From contig NZ_SRXN01000021.1 in NCBI RefSeq assembly GCF_004827385.1, positions 56,003 to 120,002 of the forward strand: a DNA stretch of 64,000 bases, written 5' to 3'. Positions 44,104 to 53,188 of the stretch are shown here, in pieces. The stretch comes from Ensifer sp. MPMI2T. GTDB taxonomy: Bacteria > Pseudomonadota > Alphaproteobacteria > Rhizobiales > Rhizobiaceae. Positions within the stretch are counted from its first letter, which is position 1, and each line of letters begins with the position of its first letter. The position numbers were made by a program, and so were the translations under genes. Under the pieces are notes generated by a model that worked only from the letters and a program-made list of their open reading frames with translations, was not told the origin of the DNA and did not search any database.

Positions 44104-45231
44104 TTAATTCCCGCCGGAGCCGCTGCTGTAACCAGGCGGCGGATATTCGCCCGTGACCGAAATGGTTCCCGGGACCTTGTATGCGAGCCGCAAATTGGCG
44201 GCGGCAGCCTGAAGCCAAGCGACTGCAGCTTCCGTGGTCCATATCGTGCCATCCGGTGGCAAGCTCTCAAACAGGCCCACCATCATCAGATTCACAGATG
44301 GGGGGCTCCCGTTGCTGCTGCCCTGGTTCGAGCCGCCATTCCCACCACCAGCGGACGAGTCGGCTTGGTCCTGATTATAGGAACCCGCATAAGTCCCGTC
44401 AGAGGAAGCCGCATAGGCTGCGCCGGTAGACCCCGCAGAAGTCGCGTAGGACGCGCTCGAGGACGTCCCGCCAGACGAACCCGATGACGTCCCGCCAGAT
44501 GAACCCGAAGAGGACGAAGTAGAGTAACTCGAGCGAGAGGAACCCAAGGAAGACCCAGAAGACCCAGACCCGGATGTGTAATAATATGTGGTTCCGCTTC
44601 CGCTTCCGTTTCCGCTCGAGGAGATCGCGGCACCGGTGGTTACTCCGACCGCATATCCGCCAAGGGCGTAGGCTGCGCGGCGATAGTAGCCACGGCCATA
44701 GCTATAGTCTCCGCTGCCATAATCGCCGCTGCCATAGTCACCGCCACCATAGCTGCCGCGGCCATAATACCCACGGCCAAAGTATCCGTTGTCGTTACCA
44801 GAGACTTTGACATCGCCGGAATTATTCACAGTCACATTGCCCGAGTCCTTTGCGGCGATATTGCCCCCGGAGTTCGCGAATGCGCGGTTCCCATTGATGT
44901 TGCCGCCCGAGTTCAGCGTGTTGCGGATATTGCCCGACAGGTTGTTCCCTCCGCGGCCAGGGCGTTCCGCCAAGCGCCCCTTTGCACCACCGACATTCGG
45001 CGCATGGGTCGGACGGTGGGCCACTGGCGGACGGTTGTGGGCGTTCACCGGCGGACGGATGTGGCCGCCCGTCTGCGGACGCGGAGGGCCGCCGGCCGGT
45101 GGACGCGGGGGGCCGCCCGAAGGCAGGCGCGGCGGGCCACCGGGGGGCGGTCCAAATTGGGCAAACGCTACGCCCGATGTTGCCACCGTTATTGCGAGGA
45201 GAGCGGCAAAGGTCCGTTTCAGATGGCTCAT
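44104..45231 (-). CDS. Exported Gly/Ser/Tyr-rich low-complexity protein
   Basis: A 375-residue protein with signal peptide MSHLKRTFAALLAITVATSGVAFAQ, a proline repeat region (GGPPRLPSGGPPRPPAGGPPRPQTGG), an Asn/Gly part (NLSGNIRNTLNSGGNINGNRAFANSGGNI), a YGRG/YGSGDY repeat part, a membrane-like AYALGGYAVGVTTGAAI stretch and a long SSGSSGG tract. The C-terminal 60 residues are ordered (VNLMMVGLFESLPPDGTIWTTEAAVAWLQAAAANLRLAYKVP). Its ATG overlaps the stop of the DUF2092 gene by one base (TGATG). Likely a secreted or surface structural protein. Confidence 0.8.
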   Translation of the reverse strand: MSHLKRTFAALLAITVATSGVAFAQFGPPPGGPPRLPSGGPPRPPAGGPPRPQTGGHIRPPVNAHNRPPVAHRPTHAPNVGGAKGRLAERPGRGGNNLSGNIRNTLNSGGNINGNRAFANSGGNIAAKDSGNVTVNNSGDVKVSGNDNGYFGRGYYGRGSYGGGDYGSGDYGSGDYSYGRGYYRRAAYALGGYAVGVTTGAAISSSGNGSGSGTTYYYTSGSGSSGSSLGSSRSSYSTSSSSGSSGGTSSGSSGGTSSSASYATSAGSTGAAYAASSDGTYAGSYNQDQADSSAGGGNGGSNQGSSNGSPPSVNLMMVGLFESLPPDGTIWTTEAAVAWLQAAAANLRLAYKVPGTISVTGEYPPPGYSSGSGGN

Positions 45232-46241
45232 CACTTGCTCCCTTCCGGTCCCGGCGCAACGGCCGGACTAAGCTTGATGTTTTTCGCATCGGCGGGCGGC
45301 CGGAAGGCGAATTCGGACTTGGACGGACGGGCTTGGGTGTTCCAGCTCGTGAATTCCGCGATGAAACGGGGTTGGCCGGGGAGCAGCCGGTGGGTGACGA
45401 TCAGGCGACGCGGTGTGGCCGCGTTATTATTTTCGACCCACAATTCCAGGTCGATGCCAGACTTCTGAATAAAAAACAGATGCCGGCACTCGACGCCATC
45501 GATGGTGGCCGTCCCGACCTGCCAACCGGCGATAGCATCACTCAACAACGCCTTGTCGGGGGAGTTGGTGAGAAAGCCGCTGAGCGGAAAATCGGCATCG
45601 ATATTGCCCAGCACCTCATTGAGTGCCGCCGGTATGTCACCCGATGCGGCAACCACCGCGTATTCCTTGCTGTCGGGGAAGAAGATCGAAGCCGACTTGC
45701 CGTCGTAGAACAGATTGTGCCTGCCGTCATCGCCGATGGACTCGACTGCGATGCGGTTAGGACGGCGCACGACAATCTTCAACTGATGAAAGATGTGAAG
45801 CGGCTGTCCGGACTCGCTCAAATAGACCCTGATGGTTCTCGCCGTAATTGACTGGTCCTTGGCCAGCAGAGTCTTGCCCATGTGCGAGACGGCGGTGGCG
45901 GCCTCATCGCTGATCGCCGGCTTGAACGGCGGAACCGGTTCCGCTGCTCGGGCCATCGATAACGCAGCGAATCCCACAAAGACGCCGAGCGCCGCGGCGC
46001 CGACGGCGTTCCGAAAGATTGTCGTCCTGAGCGTCGGCCACCGCGGCGACAAACCAGTCGGCATCGGCGCGCTGACGGCTTGTGCCGCAGATGTCGGTGC
46101 GGCTGAATCCGCAACCATAAGAGTATGCTCGCTTCTTACAACACTGCGATATCTGCAGTTGCCGTCGACGGATGGATCCGCGGCCACCGGACGGCGGCGG
46201 GCCTTCAGGACGGCCCCGGCTAAACCATTGGAAATTTTCAT
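45231..46241 (-). CDS. DUF2092 family exported protein
   Basis: A 336-residue protein (ATG 46241). A hydrophobic segment at about residues 75-100 (NAVGAAALGVFVGFAALSMARAA) acts as signal or anchor; the true start may be further in (a Met lies before it). The mature part EPVPPFKPAISDEAATAVSHMGKTLLAKDQSITARTIRVYLSESGQPLHIFHQLKIVVRRPNRIAVES followed by NLFYDGKSASIFFPDSKEYAVV is typical DUF2092, related in fold to LolA-type lipid carriers. It starts the pair with the low-complexity gene, under a promoter with the TetR operator motif. Confidence 0.85.
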   Translation of the reverse strand: MKISNGLAGAVLKARRRPVAADPSVDGNCRYRSVVRSEHTLMVADSAAPTSAAQAVSAPMPTGLSPRWPTLRTTIFRNAVGAAALGVFVGFAALSMARAAEPVPPFKPAISDEAATAVSHMGKTLLAKDQSITARTIRVYLSESGQPLHIFHQLKIVVRRPNRIAVESIGDDGRHNLFYDGKSASIFFPDSKEYAVVAASGDIPAALNEVLGNIDADFPLSGFLTNSPDKALLSDAIAGWQVGTATIDGVECRHLFFIQKSGIDLELWVENNNAATPRRLIVTHRLLPGQPRFIAEFTSWNTQARPSKSEFAFRPPADAKNIKLSPAVAPGPEGSK

Positions 46242-46265
46242 GCCCAAAACCTTTTCATTGCGCTT

Positions 46266-46306
46266 TGCACTGCCGAGTGCACATTGGCTATACTGCACGG
46301 TGCAGT
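46266..46306 (-). promoter_or_regulatory. TetR operator, copy 2, before the DUF2092 gene
   Basis: The minus strand has GCAGTA, eight bases, GTGCACT, four bases, AGTGCA (46296-46266), the same arrangement as at 43304-43334. A further dyad ACTGCAC-G-GTGCAGT (46292-46306) overlaps it. It lies 25 bases ahead of the ATG at 46241. Confidence 0.65.
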
Positions 46307-46579
46307 GCAATGCAAGGGCAAATTCGCTGCCGAACAGATCCGGCCCACCAGAAGTGGTCACCTGCCTAGAAACAGGGCCTTTCATTCCGGGAGATCTGCA
46401 GCGCCGCGCTAAGGAAACATGCAATAGTTGGCGTGTGTCGAGAAATGGTCAGCGCTCACGGCCTTGGGCGCACGGTCCACCTCCCCTCACCTAACGAGCG
46501 GCCGATATCGATGATATCGTCACGGCCGGCACTCGGGTCCTCCTTGTCCAGTGGCGCCAAGCCCGATCCTGAAGTCCAC

Positions 46580-46875
46580 GCCTTGCACCTTCCGGAGCTC
46601 GACAAGAGATGCGGCCAGACTGTCTCACGCACCAGAGCTGCAATTCTCACCTTTTGGGGCCTCGACAATGGACGAAGCGTGGAACCGATCAGGCTGAGCC
46701 TGCGCCGCATCAGCGGCTCGAGATCGGTAGTAACCACCTTGCCGGCTGCAGCGAGATCAGGGCATAGCGCCCGTCCTCGGCCATCGCCCGCAGGTTGCGA
46801 TCCACATAGGATCCCCCGACCATGTCCAGCACCACATTGACTCCAAGGCCTTCGGTTGCCGCAAGCGCGGCGGCG
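46580..46875 (-). pseudogene. NAD(P)H:quinone oxidoreductase fragment
   Basis: Two frames together give ATEGLGVNVVLDMVGG, YVDRNLRAMAEDGRYALISLQPA and then, after a frameshift near 46745, VVTTDLEPLMRRRLSLIGSTLRPLSRPQKVRIAALVRETVWP. These are consecutive parts of a medium-chain quinone reductase. Both the N-terminal and C-terminal parts are missing. Confidence 0.72.
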
Positions 46876-47089
46876 ACACCGAATATTCTCGCCGCGCAGC
46901 TAGCGCGAGCCATCGCGGCCGTAGCCGTACGATGGAGGGCTCGAATGAGCCCTATGCGGTCCTTCCAGGTGTCGAGTTCAGCGGCACAGATGCGCCAAGA
47001 GGAGACGTGCCACGATGATCAGGCGCATTACTATGGCCAGGAGGCGATTAGCAGATTACAAAAGGTTATGTGCGGAATTGTGCCGAAAA

Positions 47090-47464
47090 ATGGATGACAG
47101 AGGCCTGTCCTTGGATCGAATGCGGACCTTTGTCCGTGTTGCTGAACGCGGGAGCTTGTCAGCGACGGCGCGGGAACTCGGTATCGGACAGTCCACGGTA
47201 ACCCGCCATATCAACGAGCTCGAAGAGGCGATTGGCGTCCCTCTTCTTGGACGAACCACCCGTCGCGTCACGCTGACCGAGGAAGGCAGCCGATACTACA
47301 CCAACTGCCTCCAAATACTTCGGCTCGTGGAACAAGCTCGTGAAGAGGCAAGGGATGCCCGGCGAGTGCCTGTAGGTGCCGTCCGGCTGTCCTGTACGGC
47401 AGCACTCGGCGTCATGCACGTCACGCGCATGATTTTCTGCGCTCTGAAGAGTACCGCGGCGTAA
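47090..47464 (+). pseudogene. Truncated LysR-family regulator
   Basis: From ATG 47090 the LysR HTH is intact: DRMRTFVRVAERGSLSATARELGIGQSTVTRHINELEEAIGVPLLGRTTRRVTLTEEG. The protein ends after 124 codons at 47464, about 110 residues into a family that is normally near 300. The effector domain is only started (VRLSCTAALGVMHVTRMIF) before unrelated sequence, so the gene is cut. Confidence 0.75.
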
Positions 47465-47861
47465 GTCACGGGAGCAGATCGCTCGCGGTATTGCGGCGAA
47501 GCGCGTTCGACGCAGCTCGGCAGGTTGGCCGCAGAGAGTTCATACGCCACCCGGGCGGAGCGGTGGTCGGGCACGTCGGAGAGCGGAATTGAATACGGCT
47601 CCGCGCAATGGAAGGCGGCCGGTTTCCCTTTCGAGATGAAGCATGAACGGCAAGGTCGTAGTCGGCCTCAGCGTAGACGTCTTGAGCCTGTCCCCACGCA
47701 GAGTGACGCCACAGCCGCCGCCCCGCGAACTGCCTTGGCTGATTGCCCCCTTCGCCCCGTGCGGCCCAGCGTATTTGGAAAGAAGGTGCTAATTTAAGAT
47801 AGGCGAGCGCACTGCATTGCGGTAGAATCGATCGCTAATCTGCCCGTCCGGTGGCGACTCG
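47465..47861. other. No recognised gene
   Basis: Nearly 400 bases after the LysR truncation. A 90-codon plus-strand frame from 47525 has arginine-rich sequence without a family. The promoter of the cyclase gene should lie at the right end, but no strong -35/-10 pair was seen. Confidence 0.4.
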
Positions 47862-49634
47862 ATGAAACAGAGACTAGCCGCAATCCTGGCGGCCGATATG
47901 GCAGGCTATAGTCGGCTGATGGAGGCCGACGAAGCAGGCACGATCGCCCGTCTCAGAACGCACCGCATAGAATTGATCGATCCCGCCATCGCAAAGAACG
48001 AGGGCCGGATCATCAAGACGACGGGCGACGGCATGCTCGTTGAATTCCAGAGCGTCACTGACGCCGTAAGATGCGCCGTGGAAATCCAGCAGCGCATGAA
48101 GCGGCGCAATTCCGACGTGCCCCAGGATCGGCGGATCGAGTTCAGGATCGGCATTAATGTCGGCGATATCATTTTCGATGACGACGACATCTTTGGCGAC
48201 GGCGTGAACATCGCCGCCCGCATCGAGCAACTGGCCGATGTGGGCGGCATCTGCGTCACGGCGGCGGTTGCGACGCAAATTGCCGATCGCCTCGAAGTCT
48301 CCATTGAAGACCTTGGCGACAAGATGCTGAAGAACATCAGCCGTCCCGTGCATCTTTATCGGGTTGGACTCGAAGGCCCCGTCCTGCCGGCCGCGCCGGA
48401 GGAGAAGGACGCAAAGCGGGCCGTCTCCAAGCCATCGATCGTCGTGCTGCCATTCGACAACATGAGCGGCGATCCCGAGCAGGAGTTTTTCGCCGACGGC
48501 TTGACCGAGGATATCATCACCGAGTTGTCCCGCCGCCACGAACTCTTTGTCATCTCGCGCAACTCCAGCTTCGTTTACAAGAACCGGCCCGTGAACGTCC
48601 GCGAAGTGGCCGAGAAGCTTGGGGCCCAGTATCTGGTGGAAGGCAGCGTCCGTAAGATTGGCGACAGGGTGCGCGTGACGGTCCAGCTCATCGACGCTGC
48701 CAACGATACCCACGTCTGGGCCGATAAATATGACCGAAAACTCGACGACATCTTCGCCATTCAGGACGAGGTGACGGCGGCGATCTCAGCCACTCTTCCT
48801 GGGCGGCTTGAAGCGGCCCAGCGAGACCAGCTCGCCCGAACGACGCCGACGAACATGGCCGCCTACGAGTGTGCCCTCACCGCCAAGGTGCTGCACCATC
48901 GCACCACCGTCGCGGACAACAAGCAGGCGCAGGCCCTGATAGAAAGGGCAATCGCGCTCGACCCCGGCTACGCGCATGCCCATGCCTGGCGGGCCTGCAT
49001 CCTCGGCCAGGCATGGGTGTACGGCTGGTGCGAGGACAAGGAAGCGGTCTGGGCCGAAATCGTTGCCGAGCTTGAACGGGCGCTGGCGCTCGACGACAAC
49101 GACGCCGACGTGCATCGCATCCTCGCCGCCGTAAACGTGAACAACAACGAGCTGACGACGGCACGCTACCATCAGGAGCGCGCCCTATCGCTCAATCCCA
49201 ATTACGACCTGGTGGTGGTCCAGCAGGGCGAGCTGCTGACCTGGCTCGGTCGCCCGGAGGAAGGGGTCGAATGGATCCGCAAGGCAATGCGGCTCAACCC
49301 CCATCACCCGGAACGATTCTGGAGCCATCTCGGAAAGGCTCACTTCGCGGCACGGCAGTACGCCGAAGCGATCGAGGCATTCATGCATCTTTCGACGATG
49401 GACCACGTCCAGCACGCTTTCGTCGCCGCCTGCTACGGCTGGCTCGGCGATGAAATCGCTGCTTCTGCGCATATGAAAAAGGTTCGAGCGCTCGCTCCTG
49501 ATTTCGCGATCGAATCCTTCCTCGCCACCTTGCACTATGCCCAGGAAGCCGAGACGCAGCACATCCGCGAAGGGCTTGTCAAAGCCGGAGCCGAGGAAGG
49601 CCCGCCAACAGCGAGCGGCATGGCGGCGCAATAG
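47862..49634 (+). CDS. Class III adenylate cyclase with TPR repeats
   Basis: A 590-residue protein. The N-terminal CHD domain (1-~165) has D12 and D56 (AADMAGYS and TTGDGMLVEF) as metal ligands and N116/R120 (DGVNIAARIEQL) for catalysis. A central TolB-like or DUF-type domain (PSIVVLPFDNMSGDPEQEFFADGLTEDIITELSR, about 190-310) is followed by TPR units (QAQALIERAIALDPGYAHAHAWRACILGQA, LERALALDDNDADVHRILAAV, YAEAIEAFMHLSTMDHVQHAFVAACYGWLG). This three-part layout is abundant in rhizobia. It makes cAMP from ATP in response to an unknown signal. No membrane segment seen. Confidence 0.92.
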   Translation: MKQRLAAILAADMAGYSRLMEADEAGTIARLRTHRIELIDPAIAKNEGRIIKTTGDGMLVEFQSVTDAVRCAVEIQQRMKRRNSDVPQDRRIEFRIGINVGDIIFDDDDIFGDGVNIAARIEQLADVGGICVTAAVATQIADRLEVSIEDLGDKMLKNISRPVHLYRVGLEGPVLPAAPEEKDAKRAVSKPSIVVLPFDNMSGDPEQEFFADGLTEDIITELSRRHELFVISRNSSFVYKNRPVNVREVAEKLGAQYLVEGSVRKIGDRVRVTVQLIDAANDTHVWADKYDRKLDDIFAIQDEVTAAISATLPGRLEAAQRDQLARTTPTNMAAYECALTAKVLHHRTTVADNKQAQALIERAIALDPGYAHAHAWRACILGQAWVYGWCEDKEAVWAEIVAELERALALDDNDADVHRILAAVNVNNNELTTARYHQERALSLNPNYDLVVVQQGELLTWLGRPEEGVEWIRKAMRLNPHHPERFWSHLGKAHFAARQYAEAIEAFMHLSTMDHVQHAFVAACYGWLGDEIAASAHMKKVRALAPDFAIESFLATLHYAQEAETQHIREGLVKAGAEEGPPTASGMAAQ

Positions 49635-50657
49635 TGCTGCTATCCTAGCGGTTGGCAGCATGCCGTACCCTCGTGGCTAAGGGGCGGCATCTTCGCCATT
49701 CGGGTTTGGCTCGAGCGGCTAGTGTGATGCAAGAAGTGCGAAAACAGGGACAGCACACCATCTTTATATGAAAACCGCGCGACGAGCTGTGGTGCTGTCC
49801 TACAGCCGAGATCGGCACCGTGATGAAGTCGCCACCATTGCCGATCTCGGCGGAAACGAATGCGCTTCGACTGTTAGCCGACCTGCGCCTCCGACCTTTT
49901 TTGTCGCGGGCACCAAATTCCGGATCCTTCGCATCCTGCTCAACTGCACTGCCGGCAAAGGCGCCGACGAACAGAACGGCGAGATTCAGCGGTATACTCT
50001 CGATCATCGGCAGCAAATAACAAGGGCGCTGCTGGGTGAGAGATTAGAAGCGCTTTCGCCCCGACCGAGGAGTTTGCGCCGTGTTTGACTCCAACAACGA
50101 TCGAAACGTCCCAATCACTCCCAGCCAATTCGAAATGCTCTGCGAAGTTTTGAGAGTTTGCTGGTGGAGCGAAATCTGGCCCGCGATAGCGACGGCGCGG
50201 AAAGCCTCGCCGCCAAATTGATCAGCCTTTAGCAAAGTGGCGTGCGCGAGCGAGACGTTCTGCGCGCTATAGTTCGGGCAACTTAAAGCGGCTCCAGAAC
50301 CGAACAGGCCCGGCGGGTATTAACCTGCCGAGCCTGGGTCACAGCCATCGCTTTGCTTGGGACATCGGGCGCTGGGACTTCGTCCTAAAAGGAGATGTCA
50401 ACTGGCGACCTGGTCCCTCGCGAGGCATGCTCCGTCGTGCAACCGATAGCTATGATGCCATAATCATAAGTGGTTAGAAACTCGACTTAGGTCCGATCTC
50501 TTATAGCTCAAAGGTCCTAAGGGCCATCGCGCGCGGAACCAACGTCCGAGCACAAGGTTTGCCGCTCCAGGCGCGTGGAGTTCCCGGAGCGGCCTGATAA
50601 CGTCCCTTCCAGACGGTCTGGGTCTCCATCGTCTCTGTCCGCCGAAAGGAACGCGTG
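49635..50657. other. About 1 kb without a recognised gene
   Basis: Several short frames overlap on both strands, none with a family match. The minus strand begins one at 50016 (MLPMIESIPLNLAVLFVGAFAGSAV), which resembles the first helix of a membrane protein such as a TauE/SafE-type exporter but then turns into unrelated charged sequence; it may be a truncated start. The region is probably relic sequence. Confidence 0.45.
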
Positions 50658-50843
50658 ATGCGTGAGAGAGATATTTATGGACAACCGGAACGAAGGGCAT
50701 CAACTGGTCTGCCGGTGGGCATAATGCTGCTTTCGATGTTCGCGATTGCGGCTTATCTGCTGGTCGGAGGCGCGCTGTTGGACGACAAAAACCAAGACGT
50801 CGTGGTCTATGTCCCCCACGGATCCGCCCCAAATCGAAACTGA
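50658..50843 (+). CDS. Small single-span membrane protein
   Basis: A 61-residue protein: polar N-terminus MRERDIYGQPERRASTG, a membrane helix LPVGIMLLSMFAIAAYLLVGGALL, and a short tail DDKNQDVVVYVPHGSAPNRN. GAAAGGAACG lies before the ATG at 50658. Layout (N-in, one helix) is like many small rhizobial membrane proteins of unknown function. Confidence 0.6.
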   Translation: MRERDIYGQPERRASTGLPVGIMLLSMFAIAAYLLVGGALLDDKNQDVVVYVPHGSAPNRN

Positions 50844-50943
50844 AACGAACCAACGTTGTTGACGAGCCGAACCGTCAAGGTTCGAAGATACCGGAGTCAA
50901 CGCGAGCGACATTGGTTCACTTAAGGGAGCGGAGGGAGCCGCA

Positions 50944-51171
50944 ATGTCCAAGCGCTCAGCAAGAAAGATTCCGCCCACGAAAGAGACCGAGGCCGCGCTT
51001 GTGGAGCAGGTCGTTTATGACTGGTGCAAAGTGCATCAAGTGGACCCTCGGAGCCACACGGCTGTAATGGAAGGGCTGAGGGTCCTCTACCTGATCCGCG
51101 AGTTTAATATGACGGACAGAGAGAAGCTTCTGGCGGAACTGCTGGATAGCGACGGACCCAATGCTCTATAG
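50944..51171 (+). CDS. Small hypothetical protein, 75 residues
   Basis: MSKRSARKIPPTKETEAALVEQVVYDWCKVHQVDPRSHTAVMEGLRVLYLIREFNMTDREKLLAELLDS, with a strong ribosome binding site (GGAGGGAGCCGCA). Mostly helical and soluble. The last codons lie in a 22-bp tandem repeat (51146-51186). No family recognised. Confidence 0.6.
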   Translation: MSKRSARKIPPTKETEAALVEQVVYDWCKVHQVDPRSHTAVMEGLRVLYLIREFNMTDREKLLAELLDSDGPNAL

Positions 51172-51186
51172 CGACGGACCTAATGC
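51146..51186. repeat. Tandem duplication at the end of the 75-residue gene
   Basis: The unit ATAGCGACGGACC(C/T)AATGC is present at 51146-51164 and 51168-51186 (22-base period). The duplication carries the stop codon TAG between its copies, so the second copy lies outside the gene. Confidence 0.7.
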
Positions 51187-51280
51187 GTTGCGTCGGTGAA
51201 AATGAGCTATTCGCCTTACTGCGAGGCCTTGCGCGCTTTCGAGCCCGGATATAGCAGCGCTATCGGCGACTTCTGAGGCG

Positions 51281-51526
51281 GTGCGCGAATGCGATGAACG
51301 CCGCGCGGCTGTTGATATAACCAACGTCGTCTACGCAAATGCTCTGCTCGAGGTGACGAAAGAGGAAGAGGCCGCCAGGCTGAGGATCGTGCATCACCAG
51401 CCGTGCAACGATGAGCAACGGTTGCAGAAGTTGACCTATCTGGCTGCGTATCTGTTCGCGATGCGCGGATCGCTGAAGCCGAAAGAAATGGATGCCATCT
51501 TAAGCACGACCGAGCCTAAGGAATAG
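51281..51526 (+). CDS. Small hypothetical protein, 81 residues
   Basis: A frame from a GTG at 51281 encodes RECDERRAAVDITNVVYANALLEVTKEEEAARLRIVHHQPCNDEQRLQKLTYLAAYLFAMRGSLKPKEMDAILSTTEP. It is soluble, helical and of normal amino-acid composition, which favours a real gene, but the ribosome binding site (GAGGCG) is weak. No family recognised. Confidence 0.45.
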   Translation: MRECDERRAAVDITNVVYANALLEVTKEEEAARLRIVHHQPCNDEQRLQKLTYLAAYLFAMRGSLKPKEMDAILSTTEPKE

Positions 51527-51686
51527 GCCTAGGCCCTGTGCCAAGCGGTTGAGGGCGTGCAGGCTCTCAATCAGACTCATGCTTTCGGCTCGCAGGGCGT
51601 CATTGGAATTCGATCACCAATTGAGACTAGCGTGTGGCCCGCGTTAGTGAGCTTCCCAGCCAAAATGCGCCGGGACGATCACCGCC

Positions 51687-52673
51687 TCATCGGCCGTTAT
51701 TCGAGCTTACGACGCCGTAGCGAAATAGACTCGAGGCTGTATCGATGATGGTTTCCTCCTGAGCCCGAGGACGCCATCCCAGTATTCGCATGGCCTTCTC
51801 GCTAGTGCTCCTGCGAATGGGCGCGCTCCCTGCCCTTTCCATCTCCGGCGTTTGCACCTTCGCAGCGAGCTCGCCCATCTTTTCCCTGAGAATCCTCGCA
51901 ATATCGAAGAGCGTGACGACACCGCCGCTCACTCCGATGAAGCGCTGCCCCTTTGCCCCATCCGTCGTCATGACGAGGATGTGGAGGTCCGCCAGATCGC
52001 GGACATCGACCATGCCGAAATTCAAACCAGGCAGAGGCAGGGCGCCTTCGAGAAGTTGCTTGATGAAGGCGATCGAAGCGGAGATGTCCGGCCCCAGAAC
52101 GGGCCCGAAAATGCCAACCGGGTTGACCACCGACATCTCGAGGGAGCCACCCTCCCTGCCTATGAAATCCCAGGCCGCTCTCTCTGCAAGGACCTTGGAT
52201 TTGATATACGGCTGCATGTCTGGACCGTTTGGGTCGGTCCAGTCCTCCTCGTCGAAAACCTTGTCGTAGTTGGTGTGGCCGTAGCCGATGGCCGCGAAAG
52301 AAGAGGTCAGTACGACACGCTTCACGCCTGCGTCTCTCGCGGCACGGAGGACCCGCAGGGTGCCATCACGCGCCGGAACGATCAGTTCATCCTCGTTTCG
52401 GGGGGCGGTTTGTGGAAACGGCGAAGCCACATGCAGCACATAGTCACATCCGCCAACCGCAGCGGCCCAGCCACGGTCATCGGTCAGATCGGCCTCGCTG
52501 AACGAGAGCTCCTGGTCGGTTTCGACACCGCCATTGCGCACCATCGTCCGAACTTCGGCTTCACGCTGAGCGCTCCGTATCGTTGTTCTGACCTGATGAC
52601 CTTCCTTCAGAAGCTTCGCAACAACGTGGCTGCCGACGAACCCCGAGCCACCCGTAACCAATATCTTGCTCAT
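51687..52673 (-). CDS. NAD(P)-dependent epimerase/dihydroflavonol-reductase-like enzyme
   Basis: A 328-residue extended SDR. It opens MSKILVTGGSGFVGSHVVAKLLKEGHQVRTTIRS (GxxGxxG), with HVASPFPQTAPRNEDELIVPARDGTLRVLRAARDAGVKRVVLTSSFAAIGYG (Ser of the catalytic triad) and YIKSKVLAERAAWDF (Y-x3-K). Relatives reduce ketones and aldehydes such as methylglyoxal or dihydroflavonols. Divergent from an HxlR regulator, whose promoter lies in the 82-base gap; HxlR proteins often control such reductases in response to electrophiles. Likely a detoxification gene. Confidence 0.9.
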   Translation of the reverse strand: MSKILVTGGSGFVGSHVVAKLLKEGHQVRTTIRSAQREAEVRTMVRNGGVETDQELSFSEADLTDDRGWAAAVGGCDYVLHVASPFPQTAPRNEDELIVPARDGTLRVLRAARDAGVKRVVLTSSFAAIGYGHTNYDKVFDEEDWTDPNGPDMQPYIKSKVLAERAAWDFIGREGGSLEMSVVNPVGIFGPVLGPDISASIAFIKQLLEGALPLPGLNFGMVDVRDLADLHILVMTTDGAKGQRFIGVSGGVVTLFDIARILREKMGELAAKVQTPEMERAGSAPIRRSTSEKAMRILGWRPRAQEETIIDTASSLFRYGVVSSNNGR

Positions 52674-52755
52674 AACATCACTCTGATTGTTTGCTTTACC
52701 GCAACATCGAGCTGTTATATGAGATTATCAAGTAGGATGGATTTTCGGACCCAGT

Positions 52756-53142
52756 ATGAAAAATCAGACCATTGAGCCGCGCCTCTACGACGAAGACGAA
52801 TGCGCCGGATGCACGGGCCCGGAGCCGATCGATATCCTGCGCTTCCAGCGAGCCATTCGCGCCATCACGGGCAAGTGGAAGATCGAAATCGTCTGCATTC
52901 TGGTTGAAGGACCACTCCGCTTCGGCGAATTGCGCCGACGGCTTCCGGGGGTGACCCAACATATGCTGACCGAGCAGCTGCGCGATCTCGCCAACAACGG
53001 CATCGTGATCCGCAATGCCTTCGCGGAGATCCCCCCGCGCGTCGAGTATGAGCTTTCGCAGGCCGGGATCGACTTGATGCCGACGCTCCGCGAGATGCGG
53101 GACTGGATGCTCAAATATGAGCATCAACTGACAGCCTCCTGA
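52756..53142 (+). CDS. HxlR-family transcriptional regulator
   Basis: A 128-residue winged-helix protein: ILRFQRAIRAITGKWKIEIVCILVEGPLRFGELRRRLPGVTQHMLTEQLRDLANNGIVIRNAFAEIPPRVEYELSQAGIDLMPTLREMRDWM. The N-terminal CAGC pair (residues 16-19, DECAGCTGPE) replaces the single conserved Cys usual in this family and could serve redox sensing. The gene is divergent from the NAD(P)-dependent reductase at 51687 and probably controls it. A degraded copy of its leader lies at 55331-55372. Confidence 0.9.
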   Translation: MKNQTIEPRLYDEDECAGCTGPEPIDILRFQRAIRAITGKWKIEIVCILVEGPLRFGELRRRLPGVTQHMLTEQLRDLANNGIVIRNAFAEIPPRVEYELSQAGIDLMPTLREMRDWMLKYEHQLTAS

Positions 53143-53188
53143 TTGCTCGCCCTACGCGAACAGGCCGGTCGCAGAGTCGCAGCGGACC

